DNA of 64,000 nt from Facklamia sp. 7083-14-GEN3 (GCF_024742075.1 NZ_JANSGD010000003.1:186001-250000); one strand, 5' to 3'; shown: positions 28,112 to 38,264, counted from the first letter of the stretch. Numbers and translations are program-made. The notes: generated from the letters alone by a model not told the origin.

Positions 28112-29719
28112 ATGAAAAAAACACTTACAAAACAAGCTTTAATGTTAACAACTATTGTATTAAATGCTTTCTCGCCTATTCTCGGGAATGTTTACGCGGA
28201 GGATCAGCTTGCAACCGAAGAAACCACAAGTGAATCTAATTTGAATTCACAAAGTAGTCTGGAAGATGTTTCACAAAATCCGCTTACGGTTGAAGAATAT
28301 AAAACGTTAGATGCAAGCACGCTTGCAGCCATGATCCGAAGTGGACAAACTACAAGTAAAGAGTTAATTCAGTTAGCTTTTCAGGTAATTGAGGAGACCA
28401 ATCCGGATCTGAAAAATATTCTATCTATTCGTAAAGAAGAAGCATTTGCAGAAGCTGAAGCATTAGAGGACACAGGGCAACCTTTTTATGGAGTACCGAT
28501 GCTAGTAAAGGGTTTAGGTCACGGTGTAAAAGGTGGTGTTAATTCGCTAGGTATTGAATTCTTACAAAATGAAACTTTTGCGGAGGATAGCGGGTATGTC
28601 GAAGCTTTTAGAGATGCAGGATTTATTATAATTGGTCAATCTACTTATCCTCAGTATGGTTGGATTAATGTAACTAATTCTGAATTATATGGAAATACGC
28701 ATAATCCTTGGAACTTAGACCATAATCCGGGAGGTTCATCAGGAGGATCAGCAGCTGCTGTAGCCATTGGTCAAGTGCCAGTAGCTAGTTCAAGTGATGC
28801 TGGAGGTTCAACTCGTATTCCCGCTTCATGGTCAGGATTAATCGGGCTACACCCTTCTAGAGGCATTCTATTATGGGATGAAGATGTTCAAGAAAATCAG
28901 ACCACTCATTTTGCTGAAACAAAATCAATGCAGGACACAATCGAGCTATTTGAAAACTTATTAAAAGATAAAGAGGACGATTCTATCCTACAATCCTCTT
29001 TTGATAAGACAACGCCAATTGCTTATACAACCCAAACACCAGCAGGGACACCAATTTCGCAAGATGCAATTAATGCAGTCACAGAAGTGGTTGAATTTTT
29101 AGAAAGTGAAGGGTTCCAACTAGTAGAAGTTGACTATCCGATTGACGGCAAAAAGTTAATGGAACAATATTATATATTAGCTTCTTCTGCTGCTGGGTCC
29201 TTAGATTCTTTAGCAGAGGCATATCTCGATCGTGCGATTGAAAAAGAAGATGTTGAGCTTTTAACATGGGCACTGTATCAAACTTCTAAAGATCTAAAGG
29301 ATGAGGATGTAGCGGGCGCTTGGGAATATATTCAGCAAATAACTGAAGAGATGAATGAGTTTTATAAACAATACCCAATCTTCTTAACTGCAACTAATGC
29401 TTATCCTGCTCCTGAAGCTGGATATAATCATATTAGTGACGAAATAGCTACTAAAATGCAGGATATGTCAAAATTAAATAAAGAAGAAAAATTAAAACTT
29501 ATATATGACCAATGGCTACCAGCATGGACCCTAACCCCATATACTCAGTTAGCTAATTTAACCGGAACGCCAGCTTTGAGTTTACCAACCTATGTAACTG
29601 AAAATGACTTGCCAATGGGGGTAATGTTCAATACATTTGCTAAGAATGACCGTAGTTTGTTAGAAATTGGTCAAATTCTTGAAGAAGCAGGTCGTTTTAA
29701 AACATATTATAATCGCTAA
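28112..29719 (+). CDS. Secreted amidase (amidase signature family)
   Basis: A 535-residue amidase with a signal peptide (cleavage likely after GNVYA, near residue 30), so it acts outside the membrane, unlike GatA. The Ser-cisSer-Lys triad is visible: Lys in VPMLVKG, the Gly/Ser-rich GGSSGGSAAA, and the nucleophile in SDAGGSTRIPAS. A polar, Glu/Ser-rich linker follows the signal peptide. The start at 28112 has GGAGG six bases upstream. The substrate is unknown; cell-wall amides or peptides are possibilities. Confidence 0.88.
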   Translation: MKKTLTKQALMLTTIVLNAFSPILGNVYAEDQLATEETTSESNLNSQSSLEDVSQNPLTVEEYKTLDASTLAAMIRSGQTTSKELIQLAFQVIEETNPDLKNILSIRKEEAFAEAEALEDTGQPFYGVPMLVKGLGHGVKGGVNSLGIEFLQNETFAEDSGYVEAFRDAGFIIIGQSTYPQYGWINVTNSELYGNTHNPWNLDHNPGGSSGGSAAAVAIGQVPVASSSDAGGSTRIPASWSGLIGLHPSRGILLWDEDVQENQTTHFAETKSMQDTIELFENLLKDKEDDSILQSSFDKTTPIAYTTQTPAGTPISQDAINAVTEVVEFLESEGFQLVEVDYPIDGKKLMEQYYILASSAAGSLDSLAEAYLDRAIEKEDVELLTWALYQTSKDLKDEDVAGAWEYIQQITEEMNEFYKQYPIFLTATNAYPAPEAGYNHISDEIATKMQDMSKLNKEEKLKLIYDQWLPAWTLTPYTQLANLTGTPALSLPTYVTENDLPMGVMFNTFAKNDRSLLEIGQILEEAGRFKTYYNR

Positions 29720-29761
29720 AAAAACAAACTCATAAAAGTTATTACATTAAAAAATTAAGTT

Positions 29762-29820
29762 TTAAAAGATAACATAAAAAACCGCTCATTAAATGAGCGG
29801 TTTTTTATGTTATCTTTTAA
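29762..29820. terminator. Perfect 29-bp palindromic bidirectional terminator
   Basis: Arms 29762-29790 and 29792-29820 are exact inverted copies around one central base. The G+C-rich core CCGCTCATT is flanked by A6/T6, so it can end the amidase transcript rightward and the DUF4430 lipoprotein transcript leftward. The last arm base abuts the stop of the minus-strand gene. Confidence 0.85.
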
Positions 29821-30375
29821 TTACTCGGCTGGTATGATTGTGACAGGAATATCGTCGATAGTACCATAGTACCATTCGATTTCGTCACCATCTTCTAATG
29901 TTTGAGAGACAACCCCAAGCTCTGCAAATTGCTTGTTAATTAAATACATCCAAGTGTTAGGTGCGTAATCATTCTCTACACCATCGATAACATCAACAAC
30001 ACCTTCGTCTTCATTGAAGTTGAATTCTAACTCTTCAATTGCAGACATAGCATCTAGGACACTCACTCCTCCAATATTATTTACTTCATATTCAAGAGGA
30101 TCCCCAGATTCTTGATTAATAATAATGGTTGCTGTACCTTCTTGTCCCTCAGCATCATTAGCGGCTGTTTCGACGGTTGATTCTTCCATGGTTGTTTCAT
30201 TAGCAGTCATGGTTGTGTCTGTTTCATTTTCTTCACCTTCAGAAGTAGTAACCTCTTCGGTAGGGGCGTTTTCCACCTCTGCTGTGTCATTTGTATCATT
30301 TCCAGGTAACATATCACAAGCACCTAGAAAGACCGTTAAAATAAGTGCTGTGGATATTTGTAATATTTTTTTCAT
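29821..30375 (-). CDS. DUF4430 lipoprotein
   Basis: A 184-residue lipoprotein; the signal peptide ends in LGAC (Cys20). A linker very rich in T, E and N spans about residues 25-85. The C-terminal 100 residues form a DUF4430 domain, related to the cap domain of cobalamin-binding proteins (VNNIGGVSVLDAMSAIEELEF and AELGVVSQTLEDGDEIEWYYG). It may hold a small ligand or serve as an adhesion module; the function is unknown. Confidence 0.85.
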   Translation of the reverse strand: MKKILQISTALILTVFLGACDMLPGNDTNDTAEVENAPTEEVTTSEGEENETDTTMTANETTMEESTVETAANDAEGQEGTATIIINQESGDPLEYEVNNIGGVSVLDAMSAIEELEFNFNEDEGVVDVIDGVENDYAPNTWMYLINKQFAELGVVSQTLEDGDEIEWYYGTIDDIPVTIIPAE

Positions 30376-30499
30376 GAACTGACCTCCTCATTTTCTATTA
30401 CTTTAAAATTAGCAATAATTGCCTCTAAAGTCAAATAATTCGATGTTTTACAAGATGTTCGTTATACTAAATTTATAAGTAAGTGATTGGGGAAAATAA

Positions 30500-30988
30500 A
30501 TGATAAACTTTACAAGTCATAATTTAGTAGATACACAAAATTTGGCTAAAATTTTAGCTAGGGTTATTCAACCAGGAAGCCTTATTTTACTTTCAGGTCC
30601 ACTAGGATCAGGAAAGACAGCTTTTACACAAGCTTTTGGGCGTCAATTAGGTATTGATCGAGCTATAAAAAGTCCAACCTACACCATTGCTAAAGAATAT
30701 GAGCTCAACCAATTAGCTGATCGGATGGTTCATATTGATGCTTACCGCTTAGAAGAAGGTGGAGCGGATACTGTTGATTTTGATTTGTTTTTCGATCAGC
30801 AGACGATTAGTTTAGTTGAATGGCCACAATATATTATGGATTATTTGCCGAAAAACTATATAAAAATAGCATTTGAATTGGTGGAACAAAACCAACGACA
30901 AATAGAAATAACGCTCTCTCCCAAAGCAGACAATAATCATCAAATCATTTTTCAAAAGTTTGAGGATCATATAGAAAGGATCGATTAA
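30500..30988 (+). CDS. tsaE: tRNA threonylcarbamoyladenosine ATPase TsaE
   Basis: A 162-residue P-loop ATPase needed for the t6A modification of tRNAs. Walker A is GPLGSGKTAF, followed by SPTYT and HIDAYRLEEGG, and the C-terminal SLVEWPQY. It is followed after three bases by a GNAT gene, a common pairing in Lactobacillales. Confidence 0.95.
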   Translation: MINFTSHNLVDTQNLAKILARVIQPGSLILLSGPLGSGKTAFTQAFGRQLGIDRAIKSPTYTIAKEYELNQLADRMVHIDAYRLEEGGADTVDFDLFFDQQTISLVEWPQYIMDYLPKNYIKIAFELVEQNQRQIEITLSPKADNNHQIIFQKFEDHIERID

Positions 30989-30991
30989 CCA

Positions 30992-31555
30992 ATGTCCTAT
31001 CGGGAAAATCCAGACCAAGAAAAGCAAGTTGAAATGGTCGAAGAGGAGATTCAACTCTCAATTCGTCAAGCACAAGTAAAAGATGCTAGAGCCATATTGG
31101 GTTTAATGAGGCATCTTGGGAAAGAAACAAATTATTTAACGACCGGACCTGAAGGTTTATCATTAGATGTTCAACAAGAAAAAGATTTAATTCGAAAATA
31201 TCTATTAGCTAAAAAATCATTACTCTTAATCATTGAAGTTGATGGTCAAGTTATTGGAATTGGTAATTTAGCTAATTTATCAAACCATAAGCAAGACCAT
31301 ATCGCCGAATTAGGCGTATCGATTGTAAAAGATTATTGGGGCTATGGAATTGGTAAAATGATTGTGCAGGAATTGATTGATTTTGCTAAAAAAGTTGATT
31401 TAAAAATTTTAACTTTAGAAGTGGTCACTGAGAATCAACGGGCCGTGCGACTCTATAAATCTTTTGGTTTTGATATTAAAGGAACTTTAAGTCAACGTTT
31501 GAGACATGGTCACTTCTATTATGATGTTTACACCATGGAAAAAATACTGCAGTAA
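30992..31555 (+). CDS. GNAT-family N-acetyltransferase
   Basis: A 187-residue acetyltransferase. The acetyl-CoA site is VSIVKDYWGYGIGKMIVQEL, followed by LEVVTENQRAVRLYKSFGF. Placed three bases after tsaE and read from the same message. The substrate cannot be inferred. Confidence 0.9.
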   Translation: MSYRENPDQEKQVEMVEEEIQLSIRQAQVKDARAILGLMRHLGKETNYLTTGPEGLSLDVQQEKDLIRKYLLAKKSLLLIIEVDGQVIGIGNLANLSNHKQDHIAELGVSIVKDYWGYGIGKMIVQELIDFAKKVDLKILTLEVVTENQRAVRLYKSFGFDIKGTLSQRLRHGHFYYDVYTMEKILQ

Positions 31556-31570
31556 ATCGTTTTCATAAGA

Positions 31571-31600
31571 GGGTGTCACTTTACAAGTGACATCCTTTTA
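31571..31600 (+). terminator. Terminator after tsaE-GNAT
   Basis: A 10-bp stem with one G-T pair (GGGTGTCACT, 31571-31580 with 31586-31595), followed by TTTT. Confidence 0.75.
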
Positions 31601-31640
31601 ACTAGAATAGAAAGACGATTATACCGAAGGGGAAAACAAA

Positions 31641-32540
31641 ATGAATTTATTAGAAAAATTTCCTAACATCAAAATACTAAAAGATGAACCATTATCTAAA
31701 TATACTTATACTAAAACAGGTGGGAAGGCAGATTATTTAGTCTTTCCTAAAGATCGTTTTCAAGTGGAGAGCATTGTTAACTTTGTAAAAGATCAGCAAT
31801 TAGCTCTAACGGTTTTAGGCAATGCTTCCAACTTAATCGTAAAAGATGGTGGCATTCGTGGTGTGGTGATCATGATGACTGAGATGAAGTCGATGCGACG
31901 CATTGATTCTAACACCCTTGAAGCTGAATCAGGAGCGTCATTGATTAAATTGACGCACTTAGCACTCGATCATTCACTTACGGGCTTAGAGTTTGCTTGT
32001 GGCATACCGGGTTCAATTGGAGGGGCTGTATATATGAATGCGGGAGCCTATGGTGGTGAAGTCAAAGATGTTATTGACGAAGTTGATGTAATCAGTCGCG
32101 ATGGTTTAATTAAGACTTTTAAAAATCCTGACTGTCATTTTTCATATCGTCATTCTATTTTTCAAGAGCAAAATGATTTGATTTTATCGGTTCGTTTTAA
32201 ATTGCAAGCTGGAGATGCAGCGCTAATAAAAGAAGAAATGGATCATCTGACCCATTTACGTCAATCCAAGCAGCCTTTAGAATATCCTTCTTGTGGGTCC
32301 GTATTTAAGAGACCAGAAGGTTATTATACTGGAAAGTTAATCCAAGATGCTGGTCTACAAGGCCATCGTATCGGTGGAGCTGAAGTTTCTAAAAAACACG
32401 CAGGCTTTATCGTCAATGTTGACAATGCAACAGCAACCGACTATACAGATCTAATCGCTTTTATCCAAGCGACTATTTGGAAAAAGAACCAAGTGCGTCT
32501 TGAAACAGAGGTTAGAATTATAGGTGAAGATGTAGATTAG
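31641..32540 (+). CDS. murB: UDP-N-acetylenolpyruvoylglucosamine reductase
   Basis: A 299-residue FAD enzyme for the second step of cell-wall precursor synthesis. FAD-binding stretches GNASNLIVKDGGIRGVVI and GIPGSIGGAVYMNAGAYGGE, and the catalytic Ser in YPSCGSVFKRP, place it with the Firmicutes MurB type. It is followed by potABCD, a neighbourhood common in Lactobacillales. Confidence 0.96.
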   Translation: MNLLEKFPNIKILKDEPLSKYTYTKTGGKADYLVFPKDRFQVESIVNFVKDQQLALTVLGNASNLIVKDGGIRGVVIMMTEMKSMRRIDSNTLEAESGASLIKLTHLALDHSLTGLEFACGIPGSIGGAVYMNAGAYGGEVKDVIDEVDVISRDGLIKTFKNPDCHFSYRHSIFQEQNDLILSVRFKLQAGDAALIKEEMDHLTHLRQSKQPLEYPSCGSVFKRPEGYYTGKLIQDAGLQGHRIGGAEVSKKHAGFIVNVDNATATDYTDLIAFIQATIWKKNQVRLETEVRIIGEDVD

Positions 32541-32556
32541 TTCATCTAAACATCAG

Positions 32557-32586
32557 AAGTCACGTGAATTCATGTGGCTTTTTTTT
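32557..32586 (+). terminator. Terminator after murB
   Basis: A 10-bp stem with G-T pairs (32557-32566 with 32571-32580) followed by seven T. It would separate murB from potA. Confidence 0.7.
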
Positions 32587-32720
32587 ATGCAAAATTATCA
32601 ATTACCGAATAATAATATCCCCAAAGGTAAAAATTGAATTCTAAATTACAAAGCAAGGGCGTAACATGATATAATCGGTCGGAAGGTTTACTTCAAAAAA
32701 TACAGAAGAGGGTGGCAAGC

Positions 32721-33830
32721 ATGAGTGAAGCATTACTAAGTGTCGAATTAAAGAACGTTTCAAAACACTTTGATGATCAAATGGTGTTAAAAAATATTAA
32801 TATGGAGTTGGAACAAGGACAGTTTTATACTTTGCTTGGACCATCAGGATGCGGTAAAACAACAATTTTAAGAATTATCGCAGGCTTCACTCAAGCGAGT
32901 GAAGGAACTGTATCGATAGAAGGAAAAGAAGTAACTAATATTCCTGCTAATAAACGTAAAGTTAATACTGTTTTTCAAGATTATGCGCTTTTTCCGCATA
33001 TGAATGTGTTTGATAATATTGCCTTTGGTTTATCCGTTAAAAATGTAGATAAACAAACGATTAAAGATAAAGTGCAAGTCGCTCTCAAACAAGTGCGTTT
33101 AGAAGGATATGAAGAGCGAAATATTAATGAAATGTCAGGAGGTCAAAAACAAAGGGTGGCGATTGCGCGTGCCTTGGTTAATGAGCCAGATGTTTTACTT
33201 TTAGATGAACCGCTTTCTGCTTTAGACTTAAAATTAAGAACGGATATGCAATATGAATTGCGTGAATTACAACAACGTTTAGGGATCACTTTTGTTTTCG
33301 TTACACATGATCAAGAAGAAGCTTTGGCTATGTCTGATTGGATTTTTGTCATGGACAGAGGGGAAATTGTACAATCAGGAACCCCATCAGATATTTATGA
33401 TGAGCCAATCAATCGTTACGTGGCTGATTTTATCGGAGAATCCAATATTATTGATGCGACCATGATAGATGATTATCGAGTAAAATTTGTCGGTCATGAA
33501 TTTGATTGTGAAGATGCAGGAATCCCTAAAGGCGAAGCGGTAGAAGTCGTTATTCGACCTGAAGATGTAAGGATTACTGCTCCTAATCAAGGTCAAATTA
33601 ATGCGACAGTAGATACTATGCTTTTTAGAGGGATGTTTAATGAGATTATCGCCTATGATGAGGATCAGAATGAATGGATGATTCATACAACTGAGAAGGT
33701 AGAAATCGGACAAAAAATTGGCTTACAGATTGGTCCAGATGAGATTCACGTTATGCGCTTTAATGAAACAGAGGAGGAATTTGATGCTCGTTTAGAGCAA
33801 TATGAGGAGGGTGAAAATGAAGAAGTCTAG
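32721..33830 (+). CDS. potA: Spermidine/putrescine ABC transporter ATPase PotA
   Basis: A 369-residue ATPase with Walker [11 protein letters not shown]-loop, signature MSGGQKQR, Walker [15 protein letters not shown], and a C-terminal TOBE domain (about 280-350). The start at 32721 ([10 protein letters not shown]) has GAGGG upstream; a GTG three codons earlier is possible. It overlaps potB by 14 bases. Confidence 0.94.
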   Translation: MSEALLSVELKNVSKHFDDQMVLKNINMELEQGQFYTLLGPSGCGKTTILRIIAGFTQASEGTVSIEGKEVTNIPANKRKVNTVFQDYALFPHMNVFDNIAFGLSVKNVDKQTIKDKVQVALKQVRLEGYEERNINEMSGGQKQRVAIARALVNEPDVLLLDEPLSALDLKLRTDMQYELRELQQRLGITFVFVTHDQEEALAMSDWIFVMDRGEIVQSGTPSDIYDEPINRYVADFIGESNIIDATMIDDYRVKFVGHEFDCEDAGIPKGEAVEVVIRPEDVRITAPNQGQINATVDTMLFRGMFNEIIAYDEDQNEWMIHTTEKVEIGQKIGLQIGPDEIHVMRFNETEEEFDARLEQYEEGENEEV

Positions 33831-34635
33831 TATTCATTTATTAGCCATTCCCTATTATTTATGGCTAGCTGTCTTTGTGATTACTCCCTTGATAGTTCTT
33901 TTTCAACGATCATTTATAGGGATTGATGGGCAATTTACCCTAGCCAATTATCAACATTTTTTCACTTCAATGGAATATATCCGGATGACTTTGTCTTCCT
34001 TTTGGTATGCCTTTCTTGTAACTTTATTCACTTTTTTATTAGCCTACCCACTTGCTTATTTTCTTTCTAAAAGTAAAAATAAAGATCTGTGGTTGATGCT
34101 TATTATTCTACCTACTTGGATTAACTTATTGCTTAAAACTTATGCTTTCATTGGTATCTTAGGCAATTCGGGTCCTTTAAATAATTTCTTTGAAGCGATT
34201 GGTTTCGGTAGACAACAATTACTATTTACTGACGTTTCTTTCCTTATAGTAGCAGCTTATATCGAATTGCCTTTTATGTTTTTACCGATTTTTAATTCGA
34301 TTAATGAAATTCAACCCAGCTTGTTAGAAGCAGCTTATGACTTAGGTGCTTCTAAAATGACCATCGTCCGCCGTGTGATTTTTCCTTTATCACTTAGAGG
34401 AGTGCGCTCGGGTGTCCAAGCAGTCTTCATCCCTTCTCTTTCTCTTTTTATGCTTACTCGTTTAATTGGAGGAAACCGCGTGATCACCCTAGGTACAGCG
34501 GTTGAGCAGCACTTTCTAGTTACCCAAGATTGGGGAATGGGATCAACCATCGGTGTCGTTTTAATGATCATTATGTTTATTATTCTATTTATTACCAGAG
34601 ATCGATCCAAGGCAGGAGGTGCTCAAGATGCATAA
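33817..34635 (+). CDS. potB: Spermidine/putrescine permease PotB
   Basis: A 272-residue inner-membrane permease with six predicted helices and the ATPase-coupling loop [20 protein letters not shown]. The start at 33817 lies six bases after AGGAGG inside the end of potA; an ATG at 33802 would leave no ribosome site. It overlaps potC by eight bases. Confidence 0.94.
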   Translation: MKKSSIHLLAIPYYLWLAVFVITPLIVLFQRSFIGIDGQFTLANYQHFFTSMEYIRMTLSSFWYAFLVTLFTFLLAYPLAYFLSKSKNKDLWLMLIILPTWINLLLKTYAFIGILGNSGPLNNFFEAIGFGRQQLLFTDVSFLIVAAYIELPFMFLPIFNSINEIQPSLLEAAYDLGASKMTIVRRVIFPLSLRGVRSGVQAVFIPSLSLFMLTRLIGGNRVITLGTAVEQHFLVTQDWGMGSTIGVVLMIIMFIILFITRDRSKAGGAQDA

Positions 34636-35455
34636 AACTGAAAAAAGAATGGGATCTACCCTTTATATCGCTTTTGTCTTTTTATTAATGTATGCACCTT
34701 TATTCTATTTAATGTTTTATTCCTTTAATGCTGGCGGCGACATGACAAATTTCTCTGGGTTTACACTTGAGCACTATCAGACCTTGTTTGAAGATACACG
34801 TTTGATGACTTTTATCTTAAATACCTTTATTATCGCTTTGTTGTCAGCTTTAATTGCAACAGTCATTGGTACTCTAGGTGCGATAGCAATTTATTATTAT
34901 CGCTCGAATCGTAACCGTCAGGCCATTCTTAATCTGAACTCAGTATTAATGGTCACGCCTGATGTTATGATGGGGGCTAGCTTCCTCTTGATGTTTTCAT
35001 TCTTATTAAAGTTTGAATTTGGCTTTACAACGGTTCTGTTATCACATATCGCTTTCAACGTTCCGATAGTGGTTTTGATGGTCTTACCAAGACTTTATGA
35101 AATGAATCCTTCCATGATTACGGCGGCTCAAGACTTAGGAGCTAACCAAAATCAAATTTTATCTAGGATTATCTTACCTTCCATTAAAAGTGGCGTTTTA
35201 GCCGGTTATTTCATGGCCTTTACTTATTCCTTAGATGACTTTGCCGTCACCTTTTTTATCACAGGAAACGGATTCTCGACATTGTCAGTGGAGGTATACT
35301 CTCGTGCAAGAACAGGGGTTAGTTTAGAAATTAATGCGCTCTCTACTTTAATGTTCCTACTAGCCTTGCTATTAGTCTTTGGTTATTACACATTGAGAGT
35401 CGGCGAACAGCGCAGAGCAGCTCTTAGAATGCGTCAAGCTAGAGGAGGTAAGTAA
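34628..35455 (+). CDS. potC: Spermidine/putrescine permease PotC
   Basis: A 275-residue partner permease with six predicted helices and the coupling loop TAAQDLGANQNQILSRIILP. The start at 34628 is preceded by AGGAGG inside potB. Its stop shares a base with the start of potD, so the four genes are tightly coupled. Confidence 0.94.
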   Translation: MHKTEKRMGSTLYIAFVFLLMYAPLFYLMFYSFNAGGDMTNFSGFTLEHYQTLFEDTRLMTFILNTFIIALLSALIATVIGTLGAIAIYYYRSNRNRQAILNLNSVLMVTPDVMMGASFLLMFSFLLKFEFGFTTVLLSHIAFNVPIVVLMVLPRLYEMNPSMITAAQDLGANQNQILSRIILPSIKSGVLAGYFMAFTYSLDDFAVTFFITGNGFSTLSVEVYSRARTGVSLEINALSTLMFLLALLLVFGYYTLRVGEQRRAALRMRQARGGK

Positions 35456-36531
35456 TGAAAACATTAGTAAAAGCAATGATTGCCATTCTACTTTCAGTGG
35501 CTTTGATGTTTGTTGGACGTTATTACCTGCAGTCTAGTCAAGGATTAACGGGCGATAGTAATATTATAAACTTTTATAATTGGGGCGATTATATTGATCC
35601 TGATTTAATCGATGAATTTGAAGAAGAAACGGATTATGTGGTAGTTTATGAAACCTTTGATTCCAATGAGGCTATGTTAACAAAAATTCAACAGGGTGGT
35701 ACCAATTATGACTTGATTGGCCCTAGTGAATACATGATTGAAACAATGGAGGAATTAGATTTATTAGAAAAAATTGATCATAAACGTTTGCCTAATCTAA
35801 AACATATCGATGAAGAATTTCTTGATCAAGCTTTTGATCCGCAAAATCAATATTCGGTACCTTATTTTTGGGGTACTTTAGGTATTCTTTATGACACTAG
35901 TCAAATTGCTGAAGGTGAAATTACTAGTTGGAATGATCTTTGGCGGGAAGAATATCGCAATAAGATCATGGTAATTGATGGTGCCCGTGAAGTAATTGGG
36001 ATTGGTCTTCAATCCGAAGGCCACTCTCTCAATGAGACAGATAGTGAACTCATCGCTCAGGCAACTCAAAAGATGAAGCAGTTAATGCCCAATATTCTGG
36101 CCTTACTTGCAGATGAGATTAAAATGTATGCGACGATTGGAGAGGCTCCAATAGCAATTACTTATTCAGGTGAAGCTGCTACGGCTATGTATGATAATGA
36201 AGACTTAGCTTATATGGTTCCAAAAGAAGGGTCCAACATTTGGTTTGATACTTTAGCGATTCCTAAAGGGGCAAAAAATATTGAAGGTGCCCATGCTTTA
36301 ATGGATTTCTTGATGCGACCTGATATAGCAGCAAGAAATGCTGAATATATTGGCTATGCTACTCCTAATAAAGATGCCATTGATTTAATGGATCCAGAAG
36401 TAATTGCCGATCCAGCTTTTTATCCTCCTCAAGAAATTATTGATCGTTTAGAGATATATCGTAACCTTGGTCAAGAAAAGCTGATTGAATATAATGATGA
36501 ATATTTACGCGTAAAATTAGAACCGCGTTAA
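35455..36531 (+). CDS. potD: Spermidine/putrescine-binding protein PotD
   Basis: A 358-residue extracellular polyamine receptor (INFYNWGDYIDPDLIDEFEE; DLIGPSEYMIETM; YFWGTLGILYD). The N-terminus is one hydrophobic helix (residues 5-23) without the cysteine of a lipobox, so it is probably tethered by an uncleaved helix or released rather than lipidated. Last gene of potABCD. Confidence 0.93.
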   Translation: MKTLVKAMIAILLSVALMFVGRYYLQSSQGLTGDSNIINFYNWGDYIDPDLIDEFEEETDYVVVYETFDSNEAMLTKIQQGGTNYDLIGPSEYMIETMEELDLLEKIDHKRLPNLKHIDEEFLDQAFDPQNQYSVPYFWGTLGILYDTSQIAEGEITSWNDLWREEYRNKIMVIDGAREVIGIGLQSEGHSLNETDSELIAQATQKMKQLMPNILALLADEIKMYATIGEAPIAITYSGEAATAMYDNEDLAYMVPKEGSNIWFDTLAIPKGAKNIEGAHALMDFLMRPDIAARNAEYIGYATPNKDAIDLMDPEVIADPAFYPPQEIIDRLEIYRNLGQEKLIEYNDEYLRVKLEPR

Positions 36532-36635
36532 TTCCTGATAGCATTTAAAAATTTACACAAACTTTACAATAAACAGGCTACAAAATTCACAATCAACTGT
36601 TAGACTTAATAATAACATTTGATTGGGAGGAGGAG

Positions 36636-37031
36636 ATGGCCTTGCAACTAATAAGTAAGCGGTTAAGAATTAAAGATTATGAGGATCCGGCAGCTTCTTT
36701 TATCATTGAACGTATAGAGGTGCCAGCTACTATTGGTCATTTAGTGTTTGAATTCAATACTTTTCAACAAGGTTATGAGATTGACTCAATAATGGCTTAC
36801 GATTCACAATATAATTTACGAATTGACATACAAAATGTTTGCCAAGGTCGACGGATTATTTTGAGTATCGATGAGATAGAATCAAGTAGTGGGACACGTT
36901 CGGGTATACTTCCTTCAGGTGAGTGGATTTTGGTATTTAAATTAGCTGACCCCTTACCTAAGTGTGAGTGGGTGATCGAATATACCATTGGAGCCAAAGA
37001 ATTGGATCAGCTATCACTGAAAGTTCTTTAA
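36636..37031 (+). CDS. Conserved-looking protein of unknown function
   Basis: 131 residues, no signal peptide and no membrane helix. The pattern alternates short beta-like strands (IGHLVFEFNTF, RIDIQNVCQGRRIILSI, GEWILVFKLA), suggesting a beta-sandwich. GGGAGG lies five bases before the ATG. It stands alone after potD and has its own strong terminator. I do not recognise a family. Confidence 0.7.
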   Translation: MALQLISKRLRIKDYEDPAASFIIERIEVPATIGHLVFEFNTFQQGYEIDSIMAYDSQYNLRIDIQNVCQGRRIILSIDEIESSSGTRSGILPSGEWILVFKLADPLPKCEWVIEYTIGAKELDQLSLKVL

Positions 37032-37067
37032 CTGTTTTCAGCTATCGAGATACTTTATTATTTAATT

Positions 37068-37115
37068 TTAAACTTAACCACTGATTAGAATCAGTGGTTA
37101 AGTTTAATTTTTTTG
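37068..37115 (+). terminator. Strong terminator after the 131-residue gene
   Basis: A perfect 19-bp inverted repeat (37068-37086 with 37089-37107) followed by eight T. Confidence 0.85.
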
Positions 37116-37247
37116 GAGTGGGATGTTGCTAGACTTTATTTATGAAAAAATTTTAATAATAGACTGTTTGCCATTAATTTGTTATATAATAATAAGACAA
37201 GTGACTTGCTAATTAATTCAGCAAATGTTAAGAAATGAGGAATCTTT

Positions 37248-38198
37248 TTGGTTAGAAAAAATGTAATGACTGTTGTTGTACCTTGTTATAATGAGGAAAA
37301 GACAATTCAGCCGTTTATTGAAGCTATTTTAAAAGTTCAAAAAGACCTAAAAGAAGTAGAAATCGAATTACTTTTAGTAGACGATGGATCGACTGACCGC
37401 ACCTTAAATGTCATTAAAAAATTGGTTCAGCACTATCCAGATAGCATTGAATACCTATCTTTCTCTCGAAATTTTGGTAAAGAAGCGGGGCTATATGCCG
37501 GCTTAAAAAATGCTAAAGGAGAGTATGTCGCCATTATGGATGTGGATTTACAAGACCCACCAATGATGCTAGTAGATATGTATCGAATGATCCAGGATCC
37601 GAATGTGGATGTGGTAGCAACCAGAAGGACTTCTAGAGAAGGCGAACCAGCTGTTCGTTCCTTTTTTGCCAGTCTTTTTTATAAATTGAACAATTTAATT
37701 TCGCGAGTTGAGTTAGCAGAAGGAACAAGAGACTATCGTTTGATGAAGGCACAAGTCGTAGACGCAGTTGTGTCTTTGAGTGAGTATAATCGCTTTTCAA
37801 AAGGCATTTTCTCATGGATTGGTTTTAAGGTGAAATATTTAGAGTACCCTAATATTAAACGGGTTGCTGGGCAATCTTCATGGTCCTTTCGCTCCTTGTT
37901 TGATTATGCCATCGACGGTTTGATTTCTTTTTCGGACTTGCCTTTAACAATTGCTAGTTATTTAGGTTTTTTCAGTATAGCTTTAGCTTTGGTTTGGGGA
38001 ATTTATATGATAATTGCCGGAATATTTTATCAAGCAAGCATTTCATCGATGAATCTCTTGGCCTTATTAATTTTATTTATGGGTGGCTTTCAATTTATGT
38101 GCATGGGTATTATTGGAAAATATCTTGGTAAGATTTTTACCGAGGATAAACGACGACCTATTTATTTAGTGAGAGAAGAGCAGCTTTTTGAAGACTAG
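37248..38198 (+). CDS. Family 2 glycosyltransferase with two membrane helices (GtrB/DPM1-like)
   Basis: A 316-residue enzyme that probably loads a sugar on undecaprenyl phosphate. The GT-A domain has VVPCYNEEKTI, LLVDDGSTD and MDVDLQDPP; two membrane helices (about 233-258, 268-292) follow, as in polyprenyl-phosphate glycosyltransferases. The start is taken as TTG at 37248 because GAGG is well spaced; an ATG at 37266 would be too far. Single gene. Confidence 0.9.
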   Translation: MVRKNVMTVVVPCYNEEKTIQPFIEAILKVQKDLKEVEIELLLVDDGSTDRTLNVIKKLVQHYPDSIEYLSFSRNFGKEAGLYAGLKNAKGEYVAIMDVDLQDPPMMLVDMYRMIQDPNVDVVATRRTSREGEPAVRSFFASLFYKLNNLISRVELAEGTRDYRLMKAQVVDAVVSLSEYNRFSKGIFSWIGFKVKYLEYPNIKRVAGQSSWSFRSLFDYAIDGLISFSDLPLTIASYLGFFSIALALVWGIYMIIAGIFYQASISSMNLLALLILFMGGFQFMCMGIIGKYLGKIFTEDKRRPIYLVREEQLFED

Positions 38199-38234
38199 TA
38201 CCACTGCTTAAATAATTAGTTGTTAAATAAAAAG

Positions 38235-38264
38235 AACAGCCTGCACACGCTTGTGTAGGCTGTT
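38235..38264 (+). terminator. Terminator after the glycosyltransferase gene
   Basis: AACAGCC (38235-38241) pairs with GGCTGTT (38258-38264), extended by an inner GCACAC/GTGT pairing, followed by TT. Confidence 0.7.

Noticed and set aside
30125-30382. Plus-strand frame rich in Ser and Val opposite the DUF4430 lipoprotein
   Set aside because: It mirrors the Thr/Glu-rich linker of the real gene and has no start signal.
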